Assembly: GCA_937973685.1 (NCBI GenBank)
Contig: CALJKJ010000051.1
Location: forward strand, 1 to 49,054
Direction of reading: 5' to 3'
DNA length: 49,054 nucleotides
Origin: an uncultured Flavobacteriales bacterium
Lineage (GTDB): Bacteria; Bacteroidota; Bacteroidia; Flavobacteriales_D; Crocinitomicaceae
The notes below the pieces were generated by a model, which was not told the origin of the DNA, ran no database searches, and saw only the letters and a list, made by a program, of their open reading frames with translations. Of this stretch, positions 8,280 through 16,259 are shown piece after piece. Every line of letters begins with the position of its first letter. Within the stretch, counting starts at the first letter, position 1. The position numbers were made by a program, and so were the translations under genes.

Positions 8280-9430
8280 GGATTTTATACATTGCTCATA
8301 AAACTCCTTTTCCCATTGCAGATGGCGGTTGTTTTGCAATGATGCAATTAGTCAAATCACTGCATCACGAAGCTACAGTTGATGCTTTGATTTTTGACAC
8401 ACACAAACACCCATTTACAGCAGCAACAAAAGCTGAGCTGTCTAATTATTGCGCGGTAATTCATCCGCTGAAAATTGCAACAGAAATCAAACCGATTGCG
8501 GCGATTGTAGCCCTGCTTCGTAACAAAAGTTACAACCTTTCGCGTTTTTGTTCAACCGAATTAAAGTCATTTCTAGAACAAAATCAGGCAAAATACGATG
8601 CCATTATTTGTGATGGATTGTATGCTGCAGCTCAATATTCTTCGATTGATAACGGAAACTCCAAATTGATTATCCGTACACATAACGTAGAACATCAAAT
8701 TTGGGAACAACAAGCTCGTTTTGAAAAATCGTTGTTGAAGCGTTTTTATTTGAAACGTTTAGCTCGAACGTTACGCAATGAGGAATTAGCTCTTTTAAAT
8801 AAAGCAGCCGCTGTTTGGACAATATCGGAAGCTGACGAAACTGATTTAAAAAATAAAATTAAAACTCCAATAACAACGATTCCAATTTCAATAAATGCAC
8901 CAAGTTACGATGTCGATTATGCTGTGAATCAATGCTTTCACTTGGGTTCAATGAATTGGAAGCCAAACAAAGATGCTGTTGATTTTTTAATTCAAGCAGT
9001 TTGGAACAAAAATAACGACCTACCTCCTTTGGTTATTGGAGGTTCATTTATTTCAACTAATTCATTCACTAATTTACCATCCAATTGTTCGGTTATTGGT
9101 TCGGTTGACGATGCTTTAGCATTCATAGCGAAAAACGGTATTTTGGTTTCCCCAATTCAAAGCGGAAGTGGTATTCGGGTAAAACTTTTGGAGGCGCTTT
9201 CATTGGGAGTTCCAATTATCACCACTGCTATTGGAGCAAGTGGAATTGATGTTGCAACTGCTGGAATTATCATTGCAGAAACGGCTGAAGAATTTACGCA
9301 AGCAATTATTGGAATCGCGAACGATGAACAACAAAAAAAAGCAATTGGTGTGAAAGGAAAAGCATATATCAACTCACAGCATCAATTTGAAGCGATAACC
9401 TTGAAAATTAGCAAAGCACTTGGAAAATAA
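8276..9430 (+). CDS. glycosyltransferase, GT-B fold (family 4 type)
   Basis: A 384-residue cytoplasmic glycosyltransferase. The N-terminal Rossmann domain starts RILYIAHKTPFPIADGG, with RTHNVEHQIWEQQA in the middle. The C-terminal nucleotide-sugar domain has LGSMNWKPNKDAVDFL and PIQSGSGIRVKLLEALSLG, the last containing the E-x7-type donor-binding segment. The gene overlaps the permease by ATGA and the next glycosyltransferase by 11 bases. The sugar and acceptor cannot be told; envelope polysaccharide or lipid glycosylation is likely from the neighbouring LptF/G gene. Confidence 0.9.
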   Translation: MRILYIAHKTPFPIADGGCFAMMQLVKSLHHEATVDALIFDTHKHPFTAATKAELSNYCAVIHPLKIATEIKPIAAIVALLRNKSYNLSRFCSTELKSFLEQNQAKYDAIICDGLYAAAQYSSIDNGNSKLIIRTHNVEHQIWEQQARFEKSLLKRFYLKRLARTLRNEELALLNKAAAVWTISEADETDLKNKIKTPITTIPISINAPSYDVDYAVNQCFHLGSMNWKPNKDAVDFLIQAVWNKNNDLPPLVIGGSFISTNSFTNLPSNCSVIGSVDDALAFIAKNGILVSPIQSGSGIRVKLLEALSLGVPIITTAIGASGIDVATAGIIIAETAEEFTQAIIGIANDEQQKKAIGVKGKAYINSQHQFEAITLKISKALGK

Positions 9431-10595
9431 ACCAACATTGATAATTATGCTCTCACGTTTTCCATATCCTTTGGAAAAAGGTGATAAATTGCGTGCGTAT
9501 CATCAATTAAAAGGATTGTCCAAAACACATAAGATACATTTATTCTGCACCGTTGAAAGTGAAATAAAACCAACTGATTTTCAGCAAGTAAATCAATTTT
9601 GTGAATCAATCCAGTTGTTTCGTTTAACGAAAATAGGGCTTGCTTTTCAATTGCTTTTATCTTGTTTTTCAAACAAACCATTCCAAGCAATTTATTTTTA
9701 CCGAATCAAACATCAGTTGAAAATTGCGCGTTTGATTCAATCCTTAAAACCTGATCACATTTACTGTCAATTGATTCGTGTTTCTGAATACGTGAAGGAT
9801 TATCATTATTGTAACAAAACGATCGATTACATGGATACTTTTTCGAAGGGAATGGAACGGCGCATTCAAACTGAATCGCTACTCACGCGTTGGTTTTACC
9901 GCTTAGAATCAAAGAGATTGGCGCTATATGAACGTAGTATTTTTGATTATTTTGAACACCATACGATCATTTCAGATCAAGATCGTTCGTTGTTAGTTCA
10001 TCCAAATAAACAAGAAGTCGTTGTTGTGCCAAATGGAATTGACACTGCTTTTTTTGAAACACTTTCGTGTACAAAAGATATCGATATCGTTTTTACAGGA
10101 AATTTTTCATATGCTCCAAATATTGATGCTGCTGTTATTTTAGCAACGAAGATTCTTCCTGCCTTGCATCAAAAAGGACATAAAATCAACTTATTACTTT
10201 CTGGAGCAAACCCGACTAATAAAGTATTGGGACTCGCTACTAAATCAGTTATTGTTGGCGGTTGGGTTGATGACATTCGTCACAGTTATCAACGTTCCAA
10301 ATTATTTGTTGCGCCTTTGTTTATTGGTACGGGATTGCAAAATAAATTACTCGAAGCAATGGCATCAGGTTTACCATGCATCACAACGCCATTGGTCAAT
10401 CAAGCACTTTCAGCCAAAAATAATGAGTCAATCTTATTAGCTGATTCACCAGAAGCTATTGTTACACAAATTGAATGGGTACTTGCGCATCCAGAATTAG
10501 CTGCGAAAATTGGTGAAAATGGAAAAGCATACATTCAATCAAATTATTCATGGACAACTCAAAACGAATTATTAAGCGCATTGTTGCAGTCTTAA
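9420..10595 (+). CDS. glycosyltransferase of the TIGR03087/Stp1 type
   Basis: A 391-residue GT-B glycosyltransferase resembling TIGR03087 sugar transferases (PEP-CTERM/EpsH1-associated). It shows MLSRFPYPLEKGDKLRAYHQ near the N-terminus, VVPNGIDTAFF, VFTGNFSYAPNIDA and FIGTGLQNKLLEAMASGLP. The start is TTG at 9420. The next in-frame ATG (9447) would cut the first beta-strand (TLII), so the TTG is preferred. It is a distant paralogue of the gene before it and overlaps it by 11 bases. PEP-CTERM/exosortase genes are absent from the window, so the family name should not be read as function. Confidence 0.87.
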   Translation: MENKPTLIIMLSRFPYPLEKGDKLRAYHQLKGLSKTHKIHLFCTVESEIKPTDFQQVNQFCESIQLFRLTKIGLAFQLLLSCFSNKPFQAIYFYRIKHQLKIARLIQSLKPDHIYCQLIRVSEYVKDYHYCNKTIDYMDTFSKGMERRIQTESLLTRWFYRLESKRLALYERSIFDYFEHHTIISDQDRSLLVHPNKQEVVVVPNGIDTAFFETLSCTKDIDIVFTGNFSYAPNIDAAVILATKILPALHQKGHKINLLLSGANPTNKVLGLATKSVIVGGWVDDIRHSYQRSKLFVAPLFIGTGLQNKLLEAMASGLPCITTPLVNQALSAKNNESILLADSPEAIVTQIEWVLAHPELAAKIGENGKAYIQSNYSWTTQNELLSALLQS

Positions 10596-11020
10596 TTATC
10601 ATAGTTAGTTTGTTTTCTTGTTCAAGAGAAGAAACGCTCCCACTTTGGATGATTGGAAATTGGCAAACACAAGTTGGCGATTATCATGTGACAGAAAATT
10701 GGCAATTGACGAATGGAAAATTAGTAGGTAATACCGTTTGGAAAAACAAACAAACGCAATTTGAAGAAAAAAGTACGATATCAGTTGTTGACAACGCATT
10801 GAAATTACGAATTGTACTTGGAAAGCGTGACGTTGTATTCCGAGCAAATTCAAGCAATGCTGACACATTGGTATTTAAAAATAATTCAAACGACTTTCCA
10901 AAACGCATCTGTTACACCTTAAGAAGTAAAAACAAACTAATCGCTTGGATAGAAAATCACCCCAATGACCCAAACAAAATCACCTTTTCACACAAAAGAA
11001 TTGTCCATTCTGAACATTAA
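10550..11020 (+). CDS. small predicted lipoprotein
   Basis: A 156-residue protein with a lipoprotein signal: a basic start (KRIIKR), a hydrophobic core and the lipobox LFSC with Cys24. The mature part is a small beta-rich domain (PLWMIGNWQTQVGDYHVTENWQ) that resembles lipocalin-like DUF6265-type or copper-resistance-like domains of Bacteroidota, a weak match made from memory. The ATG lies 46 bases inside the upstream glycosyltransferase gene in another frame, an unusually long overlap. No later in-frame ATG would keep the signal peptide. Probably an outer-membrane-anchored periplasmic protein of unknown role. Confidence 0.78.
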   Translation: MDNSKRIIKRIVAVLIIIVSLFSCSREETLPLWMIGNWQTQVGDYHVTENWQLTNGKLVGNTVWKNKQTQFEEKSTISVVDNALKLRIVLGKRDVVFRANSSNADTLVFKNNSNDFPKRICYTLRSKNKLIAWIENHPNDPNKITFSHKRIVHSEH

Positions 11021-11035
11021 TCCTTTTGAATGGTT

Positions 11036-11043
11036 TAAATTTG
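11036..11043 (+). promoter_or_regulatory. -7 promoter element for ribBA
   Basis: TAAATTTG matches TAnnTTTG and lies 18 bases before the ribBA ATG. No FMN riboswitch fits in the roughly 40-base gap. Confidence 0.55.
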
Positions 11044-11061
11044 TAACAGAGAAAAATTAAG

Positions 11062-12276
11062 ATGTCAAGAAAATTAAATACGATTGAAGAAGCAATCGAA
11101 GCAATACAACAAGGAAAAGTAATCATTGTAGTAGATGATGAAGATAGAGAAAACGAAGGTGATTTTTTAACCGCTGCCCGCAATGCTACTCCTGAAGTCA
11201 TTAATTTTATGGCAACTCATGGTCGCGGATTGATCTGTGCGCCTTTGGAAGAAGATCGTTGTAATGAATTGGGACTTGAATTAATGGTAAGTCAAAATTC
11301 AGCGACTTATGAAACGCCGTTTACTGTTTCAATCGATTTAAATGGACATGGTTGTACAACTGGAATCTCAGCAAGTGACCGTTCAAAAACAGTTTTAGCA
11401 TTAATTAATCCAGAGACAAAACCAGAAGAATTAGGCAAGCCTGGACATATTTTTCCCTTAAGAGCAAGAAAAGAAGGTGTTTTACGTAGAGCTGGTCACA
11501 CCGAAGCTGCAACTGATTTATCGCGTTTAGCTGGATTTGAACCAGCAGGTGTAATCGTTGAAATCTTGAACGAAGATGGAACAATGGCGCGTTTACCTGA
11601 ATTGTTTGTGATTGCAGATAAGTTTGATTTGAAAATTATTTCGATTGCAGATTTAATCGCTTATCGTTTAAAACACGAATCACTCATAACTCGTGAAGTA
11701 ACAGTTGATATGCCTACAAAAATTGGTGATTTTAATTTAGTAGCTTACACGGTTAATTCCACAAAACAAGAGCATTTAGTACTTGTAAAAGGAACTTGGG
11801 AACCAGACGAACCTGTATTAGTGCGTGTTCACTCATCGTGTATGACAGGAGATATTTTTGGTTCATGCCGTTGTGATTGTGGTCCTCAGTTAGAATTTGC
11901 CATGCGCAAAATTGAAGAAGAAGGAAAAGGTGTTATTTTGTATTTGAACCAAGAAGGTCGTGGTATTGGCTTACTGAACAAGTTGAAAGCCTACAAATTG
12001 CAAGAAGAAGGTTACGATACTGTTGAAGCAAATATCAAACTTGGTTTTGAAGGAGATCAACGTGAATATGGAATTGGTGCGCAAATATTATACGATTTAG
12101 GTATTAAGAAAATCCGTTTGATGTCGAATAATCCAAAAAAACGATCTGGTTTGTTTGGATATGGTTTAGAAATCATCGAAAATGTTCCGATTGAAGCTGG
12201 GAGAAACAAACACAATGAAAAATACTTGCAGACGAAGGTCGATAAAATGGGACATTCATTGAAAATGGACAAATAA
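11062..12276 (+). CDS. ribBA: bifunctional 3,4-dihydroxy-2-butanone-4-phosphate synthase / GTP cyclohydrolase II
   Basis: This enzyme catalyses both entry steps of riboflavin synthesis: ribulose-5-phosphate to dihydroxybutanone phosphate, and GTP ring opening. Residues 1-200 are the RibB domain, with the acidic loop DDEDRENEGDF and RAGHTEAATDL (from Arg143). Residues 205-404 are the RibA domain, with zinc ligands Cys260, Cys271 and Cys273 in SCMTGDIFGSCRCDCGPQL and LNQEGRGIGLLNKLKAY. The length of 404 residues is normal. The next gene begins one base after its stop. Its products feed FAD, FMN and lumazine, all cofactors of the photolyases at 147-5341. Confidence 0.97.
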   Translation: MSRKLNTIEEAIEAIQQGKVIIVVDDEDRENEGDFLTAARNATPEVINFMATHGRGLICAPLEEDRCNELGLELMVSQNSATYETPFTVSIDLNGHGCTTGISASDRSKTVLALINPETKPEELGKPGHIFPLRARKEGVLRRAGHTEAATDLSRLAGFEPAGVIVEILNEDGTMARLPELFVIADKFDLKIISIADLIAYRLKHESLITREVTVDMPTKIGDFNLVAYTVNSTKQEHLVLVKGTWEPDEPVLVRVHSSCMTGDIFGSCRCDCGPQLEFAMRKIEEEGKGVILYLNQEGRGIGLLNKLKAYKLQEEGYDTVEANIKLGFEGDQREYGIGAQILYDLGIKKIRLMSNNPKKRSGLFGYGLEIIENVPIEAGRNKHNEKYLQTKVDKMGHSLKMDK

Positions 12277-12277
12277 G

Positions 12278-12928
12278 ATGCTGAAGGCGAAAGGATTGTT
12301 TAAGAAATATGGTGAATTAGCTGTTTTAAAAGGAATTGACCTTGAAATAGCAGCTGGTGAAATTGTATCGATTGTTGGTTCTTCTGGAGCTGGTAAAACA
12401 ACGTTACTCCAATTACTTAGCACTCTTGATGCGCCAGATTCTGGTGAAGTAATCATTAACGGACTGAATCCTTTTTCATTTTCTCAAAAAGAATTGGCAC
12501 GCTTTCGTAACGAATCCATTGGTTTTGTTTTTCAATCTCACCAATTATTACCAGAGTTCACTGCATTAGAAAATGTAATAATGCCGGCATTAATTGGCGG
12601 TAAATCAGATAAATCGTCAAAAATAAGAGCGTTGGAATTATTGAATAAATTAGGTTTATCCGATCGCGCAACTCACCTACCGAATGCGTTGTCTGGTGGA
12701 GAACAACAACGTGTTGCCGTTGCTCGAGCGTTGATGAATGAACCGAAAGTTATATTTGCTGATGAACCAACAGGAAACTTGGACTCAAAAAACGCAAGCG
12801 AATTGCACCAACTTTTTTTCGATTTAAGAAATGAGTTCGGTCAAACCTTTGTTATTGTAACTCATAATAATGAATTAGCCGCAATGGCTGACCGAACTAT
12901 TCGCATGGCTGATGGCCGTTTAATGTAA
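12278..12928 (+). CDS. LolD-type ABC transporter ATPase
   Basis: A 216-residue ATP-binding subunit of the LolD/MacB class. It has Walker A GSSGAGKTT (about 34-42), Q-loop FVFQSHQLLPEF, signature LSGGEQQRVAVARAL, Walker B VIFADEPTGNLD and the switch His in IVTHN. LolD works with LolC/LolE membrane subunits to release lipoproteins from the inner membrane, but no permease gene is adjacent here, so the partner must be encoded elsewhere. It follows ribBA after one base and its end overlaps the convergent TonB receptor gene by 9 bases. Confidence 0.92.
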   Translation: MLKAKGLFKKYGELAVLKGIDLEIAAGEIVSIVGSSGAGKTTLLQLLSTLDAPDSGEVIINGLNPFSFSQKELARFRNESIGFVFQSHQLLPEFTALENVIMPALIGGKSDKSSKIRALELLNKLGLSDRATHLPNALSGGEQQRVAVARALMNEPKVIFADEPTGNLDSKNASELHQLFFDLRNEFGQTFVIVTHNNELAAMADRTIRMADGRLM

Positions 12929-14770
12929 TCGAATCGTACACCCTACTTTTAACCAACGTCCTGGCATTTGAGCATATCCTGCTTCAATATAAGATGTGTT
13001 AGTTGCATTACTTAATTCTGTAAAAAATTGCAACACATTATCCGGTTGGTAGGTAAGTTTCAAATCTAATAAAGTATACGCGTTTAAATTCATACGTTCG
13101 ATGTACCTGATTTTTGTAGTAACTATAAATTTCTCCGCTATTGTTAATTGAACACCTCCGATTAATTGTTGTTTTAAGGCACTCAATGCATATTTTGATT
13201 CTTCAGCATTACGTGAATAAACAGTTGCATCGATATAATTGTACGACAAGGAAACATTGTCCAATCGAATAAAACCAAGCTTTGCTCCTACTTTCCACAA
13301 AGCAGCAAATTCAGCACCATTAAATGTGACGTGTCCGATGTTTTTTGGCGTCCATTTGTTTGGATTAGGAACAATACTACTCGTATCACGTGTGTAATCG
13401 ATTAGATTAGTTGTTGAACGGTTGAAATAATTGACTTCTATTCTAATTTTTTTTGATGTGTAAATCCAGCCAACATCAACTGTTTGAGCAATTTCTGGGA
13501 CTAAATTAGAATTACTTGCTGTACTTGGATCATTATAAAACAATTCTGTATATGTTGGAATTCGGTAACTCAATCCAGCTGTCGAATAGAAACGGTTTTT
13601 TGTGTTCAATTGGTACGCCATTTCAATTCCTGGGAAAAACTTCCAGTCGTATTGGTTGTATTTACTGGCGTGAAGTCCAATGCGTGTATCTAATAGATCA
13701 AATAGAACGAATGCTTGTTCAAAATAAACACCGTAAAACGAGCGGCTTCGAACACCTAAATTGGAACTGTTCAAGGCTTCATTTCTAGCTTCCAAACCAA
13801 ATCCAGTTGTTCCAAATCGTGTTTTTAGCGTTGTATTCGATTCAAGTCCAACAACTTGTGATTCGTGGGTATTGGTGTAAAAACTAGGAACGTATCTTTT
13901 TAATCGAAATTCATCTTGGTTGATACGGTAATATGCGCGCGTTTGAATCGAAAAAGCAGATCGTTTGTATGTATGTGCAAGTGCTGCTACACCTGTTTTA
14001 GTTGCTTCCCATTGATCTGGAAAACTTGCAGAATAAAATCCGTTCGCTCCAAAATCACGACTTGTATACGCTAATAATGTTTTTAATTGATTGAATTGGT
14101 TCAGTCGAAAAGTTAATTCATGATTAATTGTAAAAGTCTTGTAATCAGAATTATGCCAATAACCTCTTGAATTATCGAATGAACCAGACAATGTTTGACT
14201 CACATTCTTCTTAACGGGCAAAGCTAAAAAAAGATGCCCACCAAAAGCACCGAAATCAGCAGCATATTGACCTAAAGCAACCTCTTTGATTGTTCCTGTT
14301 TTTGTAATGATGTTGACTGCTCCTGCGAAAGCGTTTTGACCAAACATGCGTGTTGCTGGGCCTTTTATGATTTCAATACGTTCAATTGCTTCGATTGCTA
14401 CTGGAATATTCATTGCATGATGTCCTGTTTGTGGATCAGTTAATTTTATTCCATTAATCAAGAAAAGAGTTTGTTCAAAACTACCTCCACGAATACTAAC
14501 ATCTGCTTGAATACCAGATGTTCCACGTTGGCGTACATCAATCCCTGCGGCAAAACTCAATACTTCTTGAATGCTTCTTGCTGGCATTTTTTGAATTTCT
14601 TCTTTGGTAATAACGATACTATTTTGCGTTGTTTTACCTTTTTCGGTTTGAATGCGATTCGAGTGAATTTCTATCACAGGAATTTCGTTGTAGTTGGTGT
14701 CAATTTGACCATTAACCCTTGGGGTGATAAGGGTTAACAAACTACATAAAAGGACTACTTGTTTTTTCAT
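12920..14770 (-). CDS. TonB-dependent outer-membrane receptor
   Basis: A 616-residue outer-membrane receptor. A signal peptide (about 1-21, ending in VNGQ) is followed by a plug domain with QEVLSFAAGIDVRQRGTSG, DVSIRGGSFEQTLFLINGI and a GQNAFAGAVNIITK block. Then come antiparallel beta-strands ending in an aromatic strand (RWLKVGCTIRLH). It is BtuB-like in size and plug sequence, but there is no cobalamin riboswitch in the short leader and no SusD partner. The ligand is unknown; cobalamin or a metal chelate is possible. It is convergent with the LolD-type gene (9-base overlap) and divergent from TIGR02757. Confidence 0.93.
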   Translation of the reverse strand: MKKQVVLLCSLLTLITPRVNGQIDTNYNEIPVIEIHSNRIQTEKGKTTQNSIVITKEEIQKMPARSIQEVLSFAAGIDVRQRGTSGIQADVSIRGGSFEQTLFLINGIKLTDPQTGHHAMNIPVAIEAIERIEIIKGPATRMFGQNAFAGAVNIITKTGTIKEVALGQYAADFGAFGGHLFLALPVKKNVSQTLSGSFDNSRGYWHNSDYKTFTINHELTFRLNQFNQLKTLLAYTSRDFGANGFYSASFPDQWEATKTGVAALAHTYKRSAFSIQTRAYYRINQDEFRLKRYVPSFYTNTHESQVVGLESNTTLKTRFGTTGFGLEARNEALNSSNLGVRSRSFYGVYFEQAFVLFDLLDTRIGLHASKYNQYDWKFFPGIEMAYQLNTKNRFYSTAGLSYRIPTYTELFYNDPSTASNSNLVPEIAQTVDVGWIYTSKKIRIEVNYFNRSTTNLIDYTRDTSSIVPNPNKWTPKNIGHVTFNGAEFAALWKVGAKLGFIRLDNVSLSYNYIDATVYSRNAEESKYALSALKQQLIGGVQLTIAEKFIVTTKIRYIERMNLNAYTLLDLKLTYQPDNVLQFFTELSNATNTSYIEAGYAQMPGRWLKVGCTIRLH

Positions 14771-14787
14771 GTGTATTAATTTTTGTG

Positions 14788-14795
14788 CAAAAGTA
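14788..14795 (-). promoter_or_regulatory. -7 promoter element for the TonB receptor gene
   Basis: Read on the minus strand this is TACTTTTG, an exact TAnnTTTG match, 17 bases before the receptor ATG. A -33 TTTG is not evident. Confidence 0.55.
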
Positions 14796-14840
14796 GCTAT
14801 TTAATCACGAGTGAATGATGAATCATTGAAGAGAATAAAC

Positions 14841-14848
14841 TAACTTCG
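14841..14848 (+). promoter_or_regulatory. possible -7 element for the TIGR02757 gene
   Basis: TAACTTCG (one mismatch to TAnnTTTG) ends only four bases before the ATG. If used, transcription would begin at or next to the start codon, giving a leaderless mRNA. The same octamer precedes the tmRNA gene. Confidence 0.35.
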
Positions 14849-14852
14849 TTTA

Positions 14853-15602
14853 ATGAATGAATACGAGTTGAAAGAATTCCTTGATTACAAAGCAGATCAA
14901 TACGAACATCCTGATTTTATTCAAACAGATCCGATTCAAATTCCACATCAATTTTCAAAAAAAGAAGACATTGAAATAACTGCCTTGATTATTGCAACGA
15001 TTGCGTGGGGAAACAGAAAATCAATCATTTCAAATGGTGAAAAGCTAGTTCAATTAATGGGGCGGCAACCACATGAATTTATCATGAATTATGAAGAACG
15101 TGATTATCAATTCGTTCACCGAACGTTCAATCACCTTGATTTATCTGCTTTTTTTCGTTCGTTGCATCAAATTTATCAAACAGGAACTTTAGAGTCATGC
15201 TTCCACTTCAATCCCCTTATTCCTGGTGAATTAGGTCGAATAATGAATTTTAGAAATCATTTTATCACAGAAACCTTTCCAGCTCGAACAGAAAAGCACG
15301 TTGCTAATCCGCTCAAAGGTTCAAGTGCAAAACGCTTGTGTATGTTTTTGCGGTGGATGATACGTTCCAATTCAAAAGGTGTTGATTTTGGTTTGTGGCA
15401 ATCAATTCCAACATCTGAATTACATATTCCATTGGATGTTCATACGGGTAATGTTGCACGTAAATTGGGATTATTGTCTCGCTCTCAAAACGATTGGAAA
15501 TCCGTAGAGGCCATCCAGCAACAACTAGTCGCGTACGATCCAATCGATCCATGCAAGTATGATTTTGCATTATTTGGACTAGGCGCATTTGAAGGGTTTT
15601 AG
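14853..15602 (+). CDS. TIGR02757 family protein
   Basis: A 249-residue protein of the TIGR02757 (DUF2400) family, common in Bacteroidota and related to HhH-GPD base-excision glycosylase folds, but without a demonstrated function. Typical segments are LKEFLDYKADQYEHPDFI at the N-terminus, ALIIATIAWGNRKSI, KRLCMFLRWMIR and the end KYDFALFGLGAFEGF. The conserved N-terminus supports the ATG at 14853. It is a single gene between the divergent TonB receptor and tmRNA. Confidence 0.92.
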   Translation: MNEYELKEFLDYKADQYEHPDFIQTDPIQIPHQFSKKEDIEITALIIATIAWGNRKSIISNGEKLVQLMGRQPHEFIMNYEERDYQFVHRTFNHLDLSAFFRSLHQIYQTGTLESCFHFNPLIPGELGRIMNFRNHFITETFPARTEKHVANPLKGSSAKRLCMFLRWMIRSNSKGVDFGLWQSIPTSELHIPLDVHTGNVARKLGLLSRSQNDWKSVEAIQQQLVAYDPIDPCKYDFALFGLGAFEGF

Positions 15603-15653
15603 TAATTTTTCATCAATTTTCGTTAAATAAACCATTAACACTCAAATAATCCC

Positions 15654-15661
15654 TAACTTCG
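15654..15661 (+). promoter_or_regulatory. possible -7 element for tmRNA
   Basis: TAACTTCG, one mismatch from TAnnTTTG, lies 10 bases before the predicted 5' end of tmRNA. That spacing leaves room for a short processed leader. Confidence 0.4.
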
Positions 15662-15671
15662 TAGCAACATT

Positions 15672-16074
15672 GGGGTCGACATTGGATTTGACAGCAGCTG
15701 CGATTTTGGTGGGAAGCATGTCGAGCGGTGAGATGAAGCTCGTAAATATCTTGTCTCGAACTATAATTGACAACACGTCATACGCACTTGCTGCTTAATT
15801 TACTGAATGTAAATAAAGCTTAATCCAGCCGAAGATATAGTAGGCGGACAAGTTTCTCCTCTACCGACTTTGATTTTCGGTTAGTAGGCCAAGGGGAATC
15901 ATTTTAGAAAATCTGGCACCAACCTTTTCTCGTGGGCGGTGTGAGATCTCAGAGGATAAGTTGAAATATTGGGTGTTTTTGTCCGGGTTTCAATCGAAAA
16001 TTAATCAAAAACTAAGCATGTAGAAGACATTGGAATACGTTGTTTGGACGAGGGTTCGAACCCCTCCGACTCCA
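15672..16074 (+). ncRNA. ssrA: transfer-messenger RNA (tmRNA)
   Basis: One-piece tmRNA that rescues stalled ribosomes. The 5' end GGGGTCGAC pairs with the 3' CGACTCC of the tRNA-like part, whose T-loop is GGTTCGAACCCC (about 16053-16064). The tag frame 15769-15798 encodes DNTSYALAA and a stop, so with the charged alanine the tag would be ADNTSYALAA. The bases before it, ATAATT, match the conserved pattern seen in other tmRNAs (ATAGTC in E. coli), with A at -4. The 3' CCA is not encoded (CCACA follows differently), so ends are approximate. A hairpin terminator follows. Confidence 0.96.
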
Positions 16075-16081
16075 CAAAACG

Positions 16082-16108
16082 AAAAGAAGCTGAAAGGCTT
16101 CTTTTTTT
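16082..16108 (+). terminator. tmRNA terminator
   Basis: AAAAGAAGC (16082-16090) pairs with GCTTCTTTT (16097-16105) around the loop TGAAAG, with a T-run to 16108. Confidence 0.85.
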
Positions 16109-16197
16109 GTTGTAATTAATTGGGGTGAGATGCTAGGTGCTAAAAATGTTTTCAAATAATCGCAAACTTTTTTATTGTGTCTTTCATGACAACAAAC

Positions 16198-16229
16198 TTT
16201 GATTATTAAATAATTAGAACATATTTTTG
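16198..16229 (+). promoter_or_regulatory. full Bacteroidota promoter before the T9SS cargo gene
   Basis: TTTG at 16198-16201 and TATTTTTG at 16222-16229 are separated by exactly 20 bases, matching the TTTG-N19-21-TAnnTTTG consensus of the Bacteroidota primary sigma factor. This is the best complete promoter in the window and lies 30 bases before the ATG at 16260. Confidence 0.75.
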
Positions 16230-16259
16230 CTTCAGTTGTTTAGATTTAAAAATCATGAA

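Noticed and set aside
15603..15671. FMN or cobalamin riboswitch near ribBA or the TonB receptor gene
   Set aside because: The leaders at 11021-11061 and 14771-14852 are too short and have no conserved riboswitch core.
16053..16064. T-loop-like sequence suggesting a tRNA gene
   Set aside because: It belongs to the tRNA-like part of tmRNA; no other T-loop was found in the window.
16227..16259. Upstream TTG start for the T9SS cargo protein
   Set aside because: It would begin within the -7 promoter element and adds 11 residues before the clear signal peptide.
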